Of a stretch of 64,000 nucleotides of DNA, positions 22,741 to 32,850 are shown piece by piece. Position 1 is the first letter of the stretch, and every line of letters begins with the position of its first letter. Under the pieces are notes generated by a model. That model ran no database searches. It was not told where the DNA came from and saw nothing but the letters and a program-made list of their open reading frames with translations. The position numbers were made by a program, and so were the translations under genes. Origin of the DNA: Tyto alba (Eukaryota > Chordata > Aves > Strigiformes > Tytonidae); the NCBI RefSeq assembly GCF_018691265.1, contig NW_024881321.1:21550198-21614197 (forward strand), written 5' to 3'.

Positions 22741-25700
22741 GGGAACTGTATTGCTGCAATAACTGTTTAGAAAACTTTCCCAGACCTAAATGTATAAATT
22801 CATATTTATTTTATTTGTATGTTCAATTGGATTTTTAAAAGGAAAATATATGTGATAATAGAATTTATATACACTTTAACCATAGGACACTCATGTTCAC
22901 TGAGAGGTTGCTGCTTTTTTCTTGGCTTTGGGCTCACTGAAGGAGCTCAACTCCATAGAGGTGACTTGCTGAGAGCTGAATAAACTCAAACTGCAGAACA
23001 TAGAATCATGAGAGTAGTTTTTATTTAAATAAAACTATTATTATAGTGTCCTTACACTAATAGTTATCCCCTGAGGATGATTCCATGTATGACTTTTTTA
23101 TTCTGTTTACTGCATGTGGGTAGATTCTGTTCAGTCATATAAAGACTGAAGTAATTTACACTATTCTAGTTTTAGATCAGTAACAGTGAAAACAGAATCC
23201 ATCATTTTACATTTAGAAACCATATTTTTTGTTAAATAAAAATTAATATTAGACATAGAATTGCAAATGTGAAACCAGATCTTCAGTTACCATAAATCAC
23301 CACAGCTTCATAGAATTAAATTGAGTTACACAAATTAACCCCACCTGAGGGTTGTCCAATCTCCTGTTATAATTAGGATTGTAATCTCAAACTACTAGCA
23401 AGATATTATTCAAACAATGGGGAGCAGTAAGAAAGAAGTATTTAGTTATTTTAGGAAACTATATGCAAGCTTCCAGAGACATTCACATGTCTTTGAACAA
23501 AGTATAGAACTGTAATTAAAGCAGAATTTAAAATAAATGTGAAAAGAATTATTTAATCAGCCTGCACATTCAATTATATTTAGCAGAGTATCCATATAGA
23601 TGATACAACAAAGTTATCCCTTTCTCCTTTGCATTAGAATATTCTGCTGTACAGGCATTAACAGGAAAATTGTCTTTTAAAGAGATAGTTACACTAGGAT
23701 ACATGCTGTACACAATGAAAGTAAGAAGTATGCTTTTTTTACATAAAGTTATATGAAAAACATTCGATAAAAATGTTGACAGGAACAATATTCTTAGATG
23801 CTGGAATGAAACATGGTTTTCCTGGATTTATTTATAGAAATATATTGTGTTTCTTATATACTTTCCAGGTTATAATAAAAATAAACTTCATAAGAGAAAT
23901 GAAATTTACCTGTGAGTATTTTCCATAATCCATTCCTGATGGATCATGATGATAAAAAAGAGGAAGAAGAGATATTTCAGGGCAAGTGAAGAATCTAATT
24001 TAAACCTGGAAAAGGTTTCATGGTCTAACAAAGTTCAACAATTTGGTGACCCTATTCATACTGCTGGAGAATTCAAAATTTAAAAAAAAAGAAGAAAGAA
24101 AGAAAGAATCTCTGTTTCTACTTCTGAACAATGTTGAGATCCTTTACTCTGGTATGATAAACTAAAAATGTAGTAAAGGCAAAAGAGAGTAGACATTAAT
24201 GTTATTCTACAATTTTCCACTGAAGATCAGAAGTTATTTCCAGCCTTTTCATAGTAAATCTGGGCTTGACTATGAGACCAATTAAAAAGGACACACAACC
24301 ATTAGAAAGATGATCAGCAATATGGAGGGAGGTGATAGGTGTGAGCCCCTTAGCATATTACTAATGGCTGTTAGATCAGTGAAAATCATTTCTCTCAGCA
24401 GTAGACTTGCATGGAAATTTTCTTCAGTCAGTTGCCTATAACTAAACAGAACACATGACCACTGATCTTAAGCATGGGCCAAAATCAAATCTGACTTCAT
24501 TGAAAGTTATCTTTCCTGGTTTTGCCTGTAGGTAATAGTGAGGTTTAGAAACAATCCTTCCTTAACTATTACTTTTCCTCCAGTCAGTAATTTAGGCACT
24601 TTCTATTACAGAAGTTAGTTAATAACTATGGGCATCATTAATTTGTCCAACAACTCTTAAAACCTATCATATTCTTTACCTTTACATCCTTTTGCACAAA
24701 AATTTCCACAATTCATTTATATCATTCATAAGTCTGTATATGACAGGTATCTCTCAAAAGAGGCAAGCACTATGCAGATAATAGATTTGTCATTTTAAAC
24801 ATTATTCCTTTCAATAAGTCCTCACAAATCTTGCAATTATTATTCCCTTCTCCCTCAATGACAACTTCCTCACAGCGGGCATCTGACTGAGAAAGGGTAA
24901 GGTACCATCTATTCTTCTTTGGTGTTGTCTGTTCTGAATCTGCAGAAGACTCATAAAAGCCAGGAGACAAAACACCCACCAAGAACTGCTAATAAAGGCT
25001 ACTCCAGTTGTTTGCTACAAAGAGATTTGACATATATTTTTTAAAACCTGAAAAGAATGAGATGAGAACAAAGAAAATACAGTGTTGGCATACAGTCTGA
25101 AAACACCTATACAGAGCTGCTCAGAAGTGATCATGCAGTGTAGTAAAACCTGAAGTTCACATCACCCTCCAAGTCTCCAGATAAGCTTGAAGCATTGTTT
25201 TTAGCCATATACCAGCACCATTTTAGGTGTTACATTATTCATATGAACACATACACAACAGTTGAATACAGGGCTCATGGAAGCTTCATGTGAGGGACAC
25301 CTGAAGTTTACATTTAATCCCACAGATCCAAACACATTTCTTAGAGATACATCTTACATGCCACCTGAGAAAGACACCATTACTCTCTGTGAAACTTGAA
25401 GTATGTTATGAACATCGGTTTTGAGTGAGTGACATCCTAATATGTCTGAGTATTCTACATCAAAAAACAATGATTAATACAGGAAGTTGAATCTCAGTGA
25501 CCTCCTCAAGAAAAAAAAAAAAAAAAATAAAAAAAAAAATAGAATAACTCCCTTAAAACTTTCAGTATTTTCAAGATCTTTTTCCTATTTCTATTTTTTT
25601 ACTGAATTCTTTAAGCCTTTCCAAAACACATATACTACATATACTGACCCATTCTGTATTTTTCCTAGCAAGAAAAATATAACTAGTAGGAGCTTGGGTT

Positions 25701-26484
25701 GTAGTACTCTTTGAACATAGAGTTACATCCAGAAACCATAATTTAAATTAAATTAAGGCTATTTTATACCATTGCTTTTTTACTTCTTGTAATAAGTTTT
25801 AATCAAAACCTTAATCCAGCAATTTATTTATTTATTTGAGGTGATAACAAAATGAGAGAGATCATTATCTCTTTTCCTGGTTTTCAATATGAAATTCAGA
25901 GTTTAGTTTCTGTATCAATAGTCTTCTACACTCTTTTAAATTTTGAAATTAATTTATTATAATTTTTAATGTGTTATCATTTTTGAACATGCTGAATATG
26001 TCATTTATGTTTACTTTAAATTACTCAAGCCTATTACATTTGTTGCTTGAGGCTATAATCATACAAAAGCTGAGCCATGGGCTTAAGTCTTCTTCTTTAT
26101 GAACTTATTTTCAAATAACCATGGCAATGCTTGGCTCTTGTGGGGGATTTTGTTACTTCTTTCAAAAGCATGTGGTTCAGTTAATACACATGGGTTCGAG
26201 ACAATAATAAAGACAAATCATCTGAAAAATGAAAGCACTGCGCTCCACTGCAAATCATTTAAATGCAAACATATAACTTCACTCCTCCAAAAGAAAAAGC
26301 AAGCAGCCCTTACAGACTGGATTTTCAAACACTGAGGTGGAAAAAAGAACTGTGATTTTTTGATAGCTTCTTAGAGTTTGTGATTGGCTTCATCCTCTCT
26401 CTTTACCTTTCTTATGTGATGGTCTGTCTTTTTTGGCTTCTGTTTGATACCTGCAAAATCTTCCTCTCTCTTTCTCTCCTCTAC
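22741..26484. other. Unassigned AT-rich stretch
   Basis: About 3.7 kb without a recognised element. It contains an A-rich tract at 25509-25539. Confidence 0.55.
25509..25539. repeat. A-rich tract
   Basis: Two A runs broken by a T. A simple repeat; no retroposed body recognised. Confidence 0.9.
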
Positions 26485-26647
26485 TCTTTTTTCTCCACAC
26501 TGGAGAAGAGTTTTGGCTCCATCTTCTTCATGCTCTCCCATTTGGTAGTTGTAGACATCAATAAGCCCCCTGTAGCCTTCTCTTCTTCAGGCTGAACAAA
26601 CCAGTTGTCTCAGCCTCTTCTCATATTTCATGGGCTCCTATTGTAAT
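26485..26647 (-). mobile_element. CR1 LINE fragment (antisense)
   Basis: The phrase TGGTAGTTGTAGACATCAAT followed by CTTCTCTTCTTCAGGCTGAACAAACC and TCAGCCTCTTCTCAT matches the reversed CR1 segment a few hundred bases from its 3' end. It stops where LTR-I begins (26648), so LTR-I probably inserted into it or at its edge. Confidence 0.8.
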
Positions 26648-27133
26648 TGTCATGGGTTTGGAATGGCTGAAATTAAGTTATAAGGGAGTAGACGGGAAAA
26701 AGGTAGTAATTTAAGGGCAAGAGACACATCAGAGATGCAGTGAGCTTTTGGAAAGGTCAGACTGCAAACACCTGCAATGGTGATAGCCTGTTTAGGTGCT
26801 TCAAAAATCTGAATGGGCTGATCAGAATTATGTATTCTCTACCCATCCCTTTAACTAACAGGATCTGGGGTAACTCAGGGAGAGACCTGTAAGACACCCT
26901 GCAAGACCTTGGAGAGCGAATAGAGAGGATCCCAGGGCCTGGCCCCAGGATCACACACGGCACAGCCAGGACCCCTGTACTGGCTCACCTGACCTTTCTC
27001 CAGGACTACATTGACTTTCCCATAGGACAGGGAGGTTATATCACTTTTTAACTTTAAACACATCTGTAACCAAATGTGCATTGGCATCCAAGTCTATTAG
27101 GCCTCTGCACTGTCAATTTGGTATTAAATCACA
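26648..27133 (+). mobile_element. LTR-I, 5' LTR of an ERVL-like element
   Basis: About 486 bp from TGTCATGGGTTTGG to AAATCACA. It is defined mainly by its position 11 bp before a tRNA-Leu primer binding site. An ATTAAA near the 3' end (27124-27129) could be the polyadenylation signal. It resembles none of the other LTRs in the window. The 3' LTR is not found, so no target duplication can be checked. Confidence 0.65.
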
Positions 27134-27144
27134 AGAATGAATGT

Positions 27145-27162
27145 TGATGTCAGAAATGGGAT
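27145..27162 (+). promoter_or_regulatory. Retroviral primer binding site, tRNA-Leu type
   Basis: TGATGTCAGAAATGGGAT matches the ERVL-type site complementary to tRNA-Leu (TGGTGTCAGAAGTGGGAT) at 16 of 18 positions; both differences are G to A. This is the best class evidence for the LTR to its left. Confidence 0.75.
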
Positions 27163-27460
27163 ACCATTAGACTAATCAGGTATCTGTAACATGGAGATGG
27201 GTGGGCATTAGGATCTGCAAGTTGAGGTCATAACAGAGCTGTCTCTGGGCAAGGGGCTGTCATGATAGAGGGTTGCATGCAGCTGCCTCTAATTCCCAAG
27301 TTTGCACAGTGAGCTGGAGAGATGTTCATGGCCTGGTGGACGTGTGAGATGGCAGGCCAGAGTTGGATACGTCACTCATTAGTGAGCCAGAGAATAAAAG
27401 GTAGATCTCTCACTAGAGACTTACTCAGGACATTTAGGATTGTGAATTATGTGTCATGAT
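27163..27460 (+). mobile_element. Probable ERVL leader remnant
   Basis: Sequence continuing from the tRNA-Leu primer binding site is less AT-rich than the following DNA and ends near GAGAATAAAAGGTAGATCTC. No gag frame is visible. The right edge is a guess from base composition. Confidence 0.35.
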
Positions 27461-27937
27461 AAAGAAAACTCAGCAGAGAAAACTATTTACCACTTACTTC
27501 TGACATAATTTTCACCTGCCTTTTTAGATCACTTAGAAATCCAAGTCTACTGTTTGGTAGTTCAGAATTATGAATGTTAGTAAATGAATACAAAACCCTC
27601 CTCTCAGAACTGCTGTGAGTATGTGACTGACATGATAAATAGCATTTCTGGAACTTTTACAGAGAAATTTTATTTTCGCCAAAATTAAAAATATTTTAAT
27701 GATTTCTAAATATGCTTTTTAAAAATGCCTTTTGTCTGTATATTTGTGTATGAAAAATTGGTCAACCAAGTCCTTTCACTAAAATTTTGTGTTCAGTTTA
27801 AAGACAGTTTAGTTACTATTAATACAGCAAACTCATTTACATAAGTCTGTTAAAAATATAAGGATGAAAAATATGAGATTTTTACAATTATTTTTATACT
27901 CTATAGTACACAACATGTATTTAAGTTCAAGAGAATA
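27461..27937. other. Unassigned AT-rich spacer
   Basis: Nothing recognised. It ends with GAATA (27933-27937), the left target duplication of LTR-A4. Confidence 0.5.
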
Positions 27938-29011
27938 TGTCCTGCGTTGAGTGAGTGGTGGAGTTTTTTGGTGTCAAGGGAGGGGGCTATAGGGGCGGCC
28001 CCCTGTGAGAAGCTTCTCGAAGCTCCCCCAGCTCCAAGTCAGCTCCACTTCTGTTTGGAAAATTGAGCCAATTAGCTACGCCTATGCGATAACGTATTTA
28101 AGAAGGGACGTGGTGACAAGCAGTCAGACCTGTGAGAAGGAGTTGCTGCAGCTGCATGAACACCAAGGTCAGTGGAGGAATGGAGGAAGAAAGGAGGGGG
28201 GAGGTGTGCTGGAGCAGAGACCCCCCTGTATCCTGTGGTGAGACGGCAGGGCGGCCCCCCCACTGCCACCCATAAAGATCTACGGTGGAACAGACATTGA
28301 TTTATGGCCTGTGGCTTCTGCTTGGAATAATCAAGGTGCTGTGCCCGAAGAAGGCCAGGGTCTTGTGGGGAAAGGTAGCCCCGTTGCTGTAATTCAGTGC
28401 TGGGAGGATTGCAGCATGCAGGGGTGTCCCACACCGGAGCAGCTCAGGAAGGGCTGCAGCCGTGGGAGGGAATCCAGTCAGAGGAAGTTAGTGACCCATG
28501 ACGGAACAGTGTGGGGAACGCTGCGGCCCATGGGAGGAACTCATGTCGGAGAAAGTTTGTGGAGGACTGTCTCCTGTGAGAGGGGGACCACGATGGAGCA
28601 GGAGGAACAAGTTCCGGGAACCCTCCTCACCAAAGATAAGGGAGGCGGCAGCACTGACTGCACCCCCCATTCCCTGCCCCTGTGTCACTGGGGGAGGAGG
28701 TAGAGATATTGGGAGCAGAACTGAGCCCGGGAAGAAAGGAGGGGTGGGGGGAAGGTGTTTTCAAGATGTGGCAATGCTTCTCACTGTCCTACTCTGTTAT
28801 GTGTTGTCAGTGTCTGTAATAAATGTATGTTCTTTTTTTCTTCCCCTAACGAGTCTGCCTTTTGCTCGTGATCATAAAGGGGGATTTTTCCCCATCCCAG
28901 TCCTATCTTGAACCCCAAGCCTGGCTCTCTGTCCCTTCTCATTGCCGGAGGAGAAGGGAGAGAGGTGCTGCTACGTTGTGGTTGGCTGCCAACAAGGCCC
29001 AAACCATGACA
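27938..29011 (+). mobile_element. LTR-A copy 4, best-preserved solo LTR
   Basis: A 1074-bp LTR from TGTCCTGCGTTGAGTG to AAACCATGACA with perfect GAATA duplications (27933-27937 and 29012-29016). It has a TATA-like TATTTAA at 28095-28101 and AATAAA at 28818-28823, so the R region would be about 0.7 kb, very long for an LTR. Degenerate GGAGCAG...CCCATGGGAG modules fill R. A 130-codon sense frame (28311-28703) begins in the same place as those of A1 and A2 but stops early. This copy and A5 form a large inverted repeat. Confidence 0.93.
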
Positions 29012-29429
29012 GAATATAATTGTAGAATTTTATTTCGACAAGAGCCATTTGTCATAAGTGAGAGAAGGCTATGTAACTCTAAAATCAGCTGTTTTCTGAC
29101 CTCAAAAACCACAGCGTAATTACTTTCTTAAGCGGAAACTTTCCTGTATCCATTACCACACTTATGTGTTTGGAAAATGGCAGATACCACTTTTTTTGAC
29201 TGTGTTAACAGAATATTCAGGTATTCAAACCAAGATAAATATTTATATATAGCTTTATAGAGCAATATTTATTATAAAAATGTGGGACAAGATGAAAAAA
29301 ATGCACATCAGTTCTAACCATATATTTCTTCTTGTGATCTAACTTATTCTAGACACCCCTCCCCCCGCCAAAAAAGAATAGACCCCCAAAAAAACCCAAA
29401 TCTCTGTGCTATCCTTAGTTCTTCCTCAC
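29012..29429. other. Spacer between inverted LTR-A copies
   Basis: 418 bp of AT-rich sequence with no recognised element; includes the right GAATA duplication of A4. It would form the loop if A4 and A5 paired. Confidence 0.6.
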
Positions 29430-30503
29430 TGTCGTGGTTTGAGCCTGGTCAGTAGCCAAACACCACTGAGCCACTCACTCCCCCTTCTCTTCCAGCAACG
29501 AGAAGGGACAAATGAGCCAGGCTTGGTGTTTGAGATAGGACCAGGAGGGGCAGATCATCCATTATGGTCATGAGCAAAAGGCAAACTCATTAGGAGAAGA
29601 AAAAAAGAACATAAATTTATTACAGACACTAACAACACATAACAGAGTAGGACAGTGAGAAGCATTGCCACATCTTGAAAACACCTTCGCCCCACCCCTC
29701 CCTTCTTCCAGGGATCAGCTCTGTTCCCGATATCTCTACCTCCTCCCCACAGCAGCGCAGGGGCAGGGAATGGGGGGTGTAGTCAGTGCTGCCTCTTCAT
29801 CCATCTTCAGTGGGGACAGCTTCTGGAACTTCTTCTCCCTGCTCCATCGTGGTGCCCCTCTCATGGGAGACAGTCCTCCACAAACTTTCTCTGATGTGAG
29901 TCCCTCCCACGGGCTGCAGCATTTCCTTACACTGCTCCGGCATGGATCACCAGCTTTCTCCAACTGGAATCCCTCCCATGACTGCAGCCCTTCCTGAGCT
30001 GCTCTGGCATGGGACACCTCCTCATGCTGCAAACCACCCAGTGCTGAACTACAACAGCTGGGAATACTTTTTCCCATAAGACCCCGGCCTTCTTCGGTCA
30101 CAGCACCTTGATCATCCAGGTGAAAAAACACAGGCCATAAATCAGTGTCTGCTTCACCGTAGATCTTCATGAGATGGCCGGGGGGTCCAGCCTGCCATCT
30201 CCCCACAGGATACAGGGGGATCTCTGCTCTGGCACACCTCACCCCTCCTTTGTTCCTCCATTTCTTCACTGACCTTGGTGTTCATGCAGATGCTGCAACT
30301 CCTCCTCACGAGTCTGACTCCTCTTCACCGTGTCCCTTTTTGAATACATTATCGCAAAGGCACAGCCGATTGACTCCGTTTTTGTGCAGAGGTGGAGCTG
30401 ACTTGGAGCTGGGAGAGCTTCGAGAAGCTTCTCACAGGGGACCACCCTTATAGCCCTCTCTCCTGCTACCAAAAAACCCCACCACTCACTCAAACCCAGG
30501 ACA
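29430..30503 (-). mobile_element. LTR-A copy 5, antisense, mismatched flanks
   Basis: A 1074-bp antisense copy from TGTCGTGGTTTGAGCC to AAACCCAGGACA. AATAAA is present on its strand (reverse at 29616-29621), but the TATA-like box has decayed (GAATACATT). The flanks are CTCAC and GTAAG, which do not match. The right flank enters a CR1 in mid-element at the first base after the LTR, yet no matching CR1 half lies on the left, so the two flanks do not come from one intact target. Confidence 0.92.
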
Positions 30504-30624
30504 GTAAGAAATTGACAAGATGGCCACATGCGAAGAATTACAGTCAACAGCTCAATGTTTCAGTGGAAACCAGTAATGAGTTTTGTCCCTCAGGCATCTG
30601 TATTGGAACCAGTACTGATCAATA
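30504..30624 (+). mobile_element. CR1 reverse transcriptase fragment (sense), cut at both ends
   Basis: AATTGACAAGATGGCCACAT, then CAGTCAACAGCTCAATGTTTCAGTGG, then CAGGCATCTGTATTGGAACC match CR1 sense sequence just before the reverse transcriptase catalytic box. It begins exactly at the edge of LTR-A5 and ends exactly where an antisense CR1 tail begins. The same region of CR1 is present in antisense at about 31460-31570, so this is a separate element. Confidence 0.75.
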
Positions 30625-30984
30625 TCATAGAGTCATAGCACGGTTTGGGTCAAAAGAGACATTAAAGATCATCTCGTTCCAACCCTACTGACATGGGCAG
30701 GGACACCTTCTACTAAATCAGGTTGCTCAAAGCCCCATCCTACCTAGACTTGAACACTTCCAGGGAGGAGACATCAACAACTTCCCTGGGCAAACTGTTC
30801 CTGTGCCTCACCACCCTCACAGTAAAGAATTTCTTCCTTGTATCTAATCTAAATCTACTCTCTTTCAGTTTAAAACCATTACCCCTCCTCCTATTACTGC
30901 ACTCCCTGATAAAGAGTCCCTCATGATCTTTCCTGCAGGCCTCCTTTAAGTACTGGAAGGACCCTATAATGTCTCCTCAGAGCC

Positions 30985-31011
30985 GTCTCTTCTCTTCTCT
31001 TCTCTTCTCTT
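30985..31011. repeat. (TCTCT)n microsatellite within CR1
   Basis: Five or more TCTCT units sit where CR1 normally has one CTTCTCTTCTCC phrase. It arose by expansion of a CR1-internal seed. Confidence 0.85.
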
Positions 31012-31271
31012 GGCTAATCACCAACTCCTTTAGCCTGTCCTCATAAGGGAGGTGCTTCAGCCCCCTCTAATCTTCTTTGTGGTCTCTTCTGGACCCACTC
31101 AAACAGGTCTATGAAATTCTTTTGCTGAGGGCCCCAGAGCTGGACACAGTACTCCAGGTTGAGTTTTATGAGAGCAGAGTAGAGGGGAAGAATCACCTCC
31201 CTTGACCTTCTGGCTGCACTTCTCTTGATGCAGCCCAGAATATAGTTGGCTTTCTAAGCTGCGAGTGCACA

Positions 31272-31526
31272 TCACAGGACCATAGTCAGTTTTTTATCCA
31301 CTATGACTCCCAAGTCCTTCTCCGCAGAACAACTCTCAATCCATTCATAATTTAGCCTGTATTTGTGATTGGCATTGACCTGGCCCACATGCAGGACCTT
31401 GCACTTGGCCTTGCTGAGCATGCACTCAATCCCATTGTTGATGTCCCCAACAAAGATGGTAAATAATGCCAGTCCCAATAATGACCACTGAGGAATGCCA
31501 TTCATTGATGATCTCCACTTGGACAT
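31272..31526 (-). pseudogene. CR1 reverse transcriptase remnant, C-terminal part, catalytic box deleted
   Basis: The minus-strand frame contains the GIEC...SK segment that normally precedes FADD, then jumps directly to AKCKVLHVG, which normally lies about 50 residues later. The intervening stretch with the catalytic Asp pair is absent. It later contains EKDLGVIVDKKL, a CR1 hallmark. Nonfunctional. Confidence 0.85.
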
Positions 31527-31589
31527 CGAGACGTTGACTGCAACAATTTAAGTGTGACTGTCCAGCCAATTCCTTACCTACCTAGTGGT

Positions 31590-31838
31590 CTATCTGTCAA
31601 ATCCATGTCTCTTCAATTTAGAGACAAGGATATCATGTGGGACAGCATCCAGTGCTTCGCACAAGTCAAGGTAGGTGATGTCAGTTGATCTTCCCTTATC
31701 CACCAATGCTGTAACCAAATTTGTCAGACACAATTTGCTGTTAGTGAAACCATATTGGCTGTCACTGATCACCTCTTTATTTTCCATGTGCCCTAGCATA
31801 GTTTCTAGGAGGATTTGCTCCATGATCTTGATGGCCAC
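31590..31838 (-). pseudogene. CR1 reverse transcriptase remnant, motif A region
   Basis: The frame carries [18 protein letters not shown] and DSQYGF, then [14 protein letters not shown], the reverse transcriptase motif A with its catalytic Asp (residues about 58-71). These are typical of CR1-type LINE ORF2. The frame is open for only 82 codons and is separated from the downstream part by stop codons. It is the broken remnant of a 5'-truncated copy. Confidence 0.88.
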
Positions 31839-31915
31839 AGAGGTGAGACTGACTTGCCTGTAGTTCCCCTGGTCGTCCTTCTTTCTCTTTTTGAAAATTG
31901 GGTAATTAGTAATGT

Positions 31916-32495
31916 CTCCAAATTACCACTTACCCTGGCCCTCCATTACTATTTTTGCTTTATTTCTTTAGGGTCTAAATGAAGTCAGTCATTCCAGCCT
32001 CAGGAAACAGAATTTAGCAGATATTTTGATGATAAGATTTCGTGGGGAAATAGTAATGGATTTTGTTAAAAGCTATCCTGTAACAGTGAAGTAACACCAC
32101 TGATTTTTTTTAATTGGAAGTTATAGGTTGCAAACAACATTAAGAAAGGTATTTTCTTCCATAAATATAGGCTTTCTGTGTCATTTCAGATATTTTAAGA
32201 TATATGAGAAATCTGCAAAGAATCAACTTTTTTACAGAGATCAGAGAATTGGAAGGGGTATCTTATGCATCCAGGCTGTATCCCAACATGAATTCAGGAA
32301 TATTACTGAGATAAAACCCACTCCTTTCACATAGTTTAAGCCAAAATCAAAATAAATACAGTTTATCAAACCATTAATAATACATAATTAACCAGCAATC
32401 AGTGATAACTCAAGATCAATTTGAATAATAAGAGATAAAGCTGTGGTTGGCACAGCTACCCTATGAAAATGGGGCTTCCTGGCTACTGAAATGTA
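31916..32495. other. Unassigned sequence
   Basis: Nothing recognised. The older sense CR1 stub at 30504-30624 does not visibly resume here. Confidence 0.45.
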
Positions 32496-32850
32496 GTGGC
32501 CATTGATTTCTTTTTAACATGTTCTTGTTCTCAGGACTCAGAGCTTTGTGGTAATTGGGGCCCTCAGCCAATAAGGGCTGATATTGACCACAGATCAGAT
32601 TTGGCTAAATTTGGCTCAAGTATAAATGGAGTCCCCCAGGGGAGACACTTTGAGCTAGTCCTTCCTGGAGCAGTGCACTGCGGGTGAGGACTCTCCCCTT
32701 GGGTTGAGACACTGCCCAGGGAAACACCTTGAGGTTCTTATGGGCTGGGGTGATGCCCTAAGATATTCCTTGAGGTTAAGAGCCCTCTATTTTTTTTTTT
32801 CAGGTGAGTGACTGAGCATTTAGTGTTGTCATTAAACTCTATGATTTTGT
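32496..32850 (+). mobile_element. Probable LTR-like element N
   Basis: A GC-richer island with a clear TATAAAT at 32621-32627, followed by GAGTCCCCCAGGGGAGACAC and direct phrases (CTTGAGGTTCTTATGGG; CCTTGAGGTTAAGAGCC). The promoter-like layout and the shift in composition suggest an old ERV LTR in sense. No TG...CA ends, second copy or target duplication is visible, so this is tentative. Confidence 0.4.

Larger units (their letters stand above)
30625..31915 (-). mobile_element. Long CR1 LINE (antisense), 5'-truncated
   Basis: The longest CR1 here, about 1.3 kb. The left end is the reversed tail (TCATAGAGTCATAGCACGG). Reversed 3' untranslated region, thumb and reverse transcriptase domain follow. 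Decoded on the minus strand it gives broken reverse transcriptase frames (31838-31590 and 31526-31272). It has a TCTCT microsatellite expansion at 30985-31011 and a deletion at about 31408-31415 that removes the catalytic Asp-Asp box. The right (5') edge near 31915 is approximate. Confidence 0.93.

Noticed and set aside
29736..30269. 177-codon minus-strand frame within LTR-A5
   Set aside because: It begins upstream of, and is not in, the same frame as the A2 reading over its whole length, and it ends at a different place. It is listed only as support for low stop density in LTR-A.
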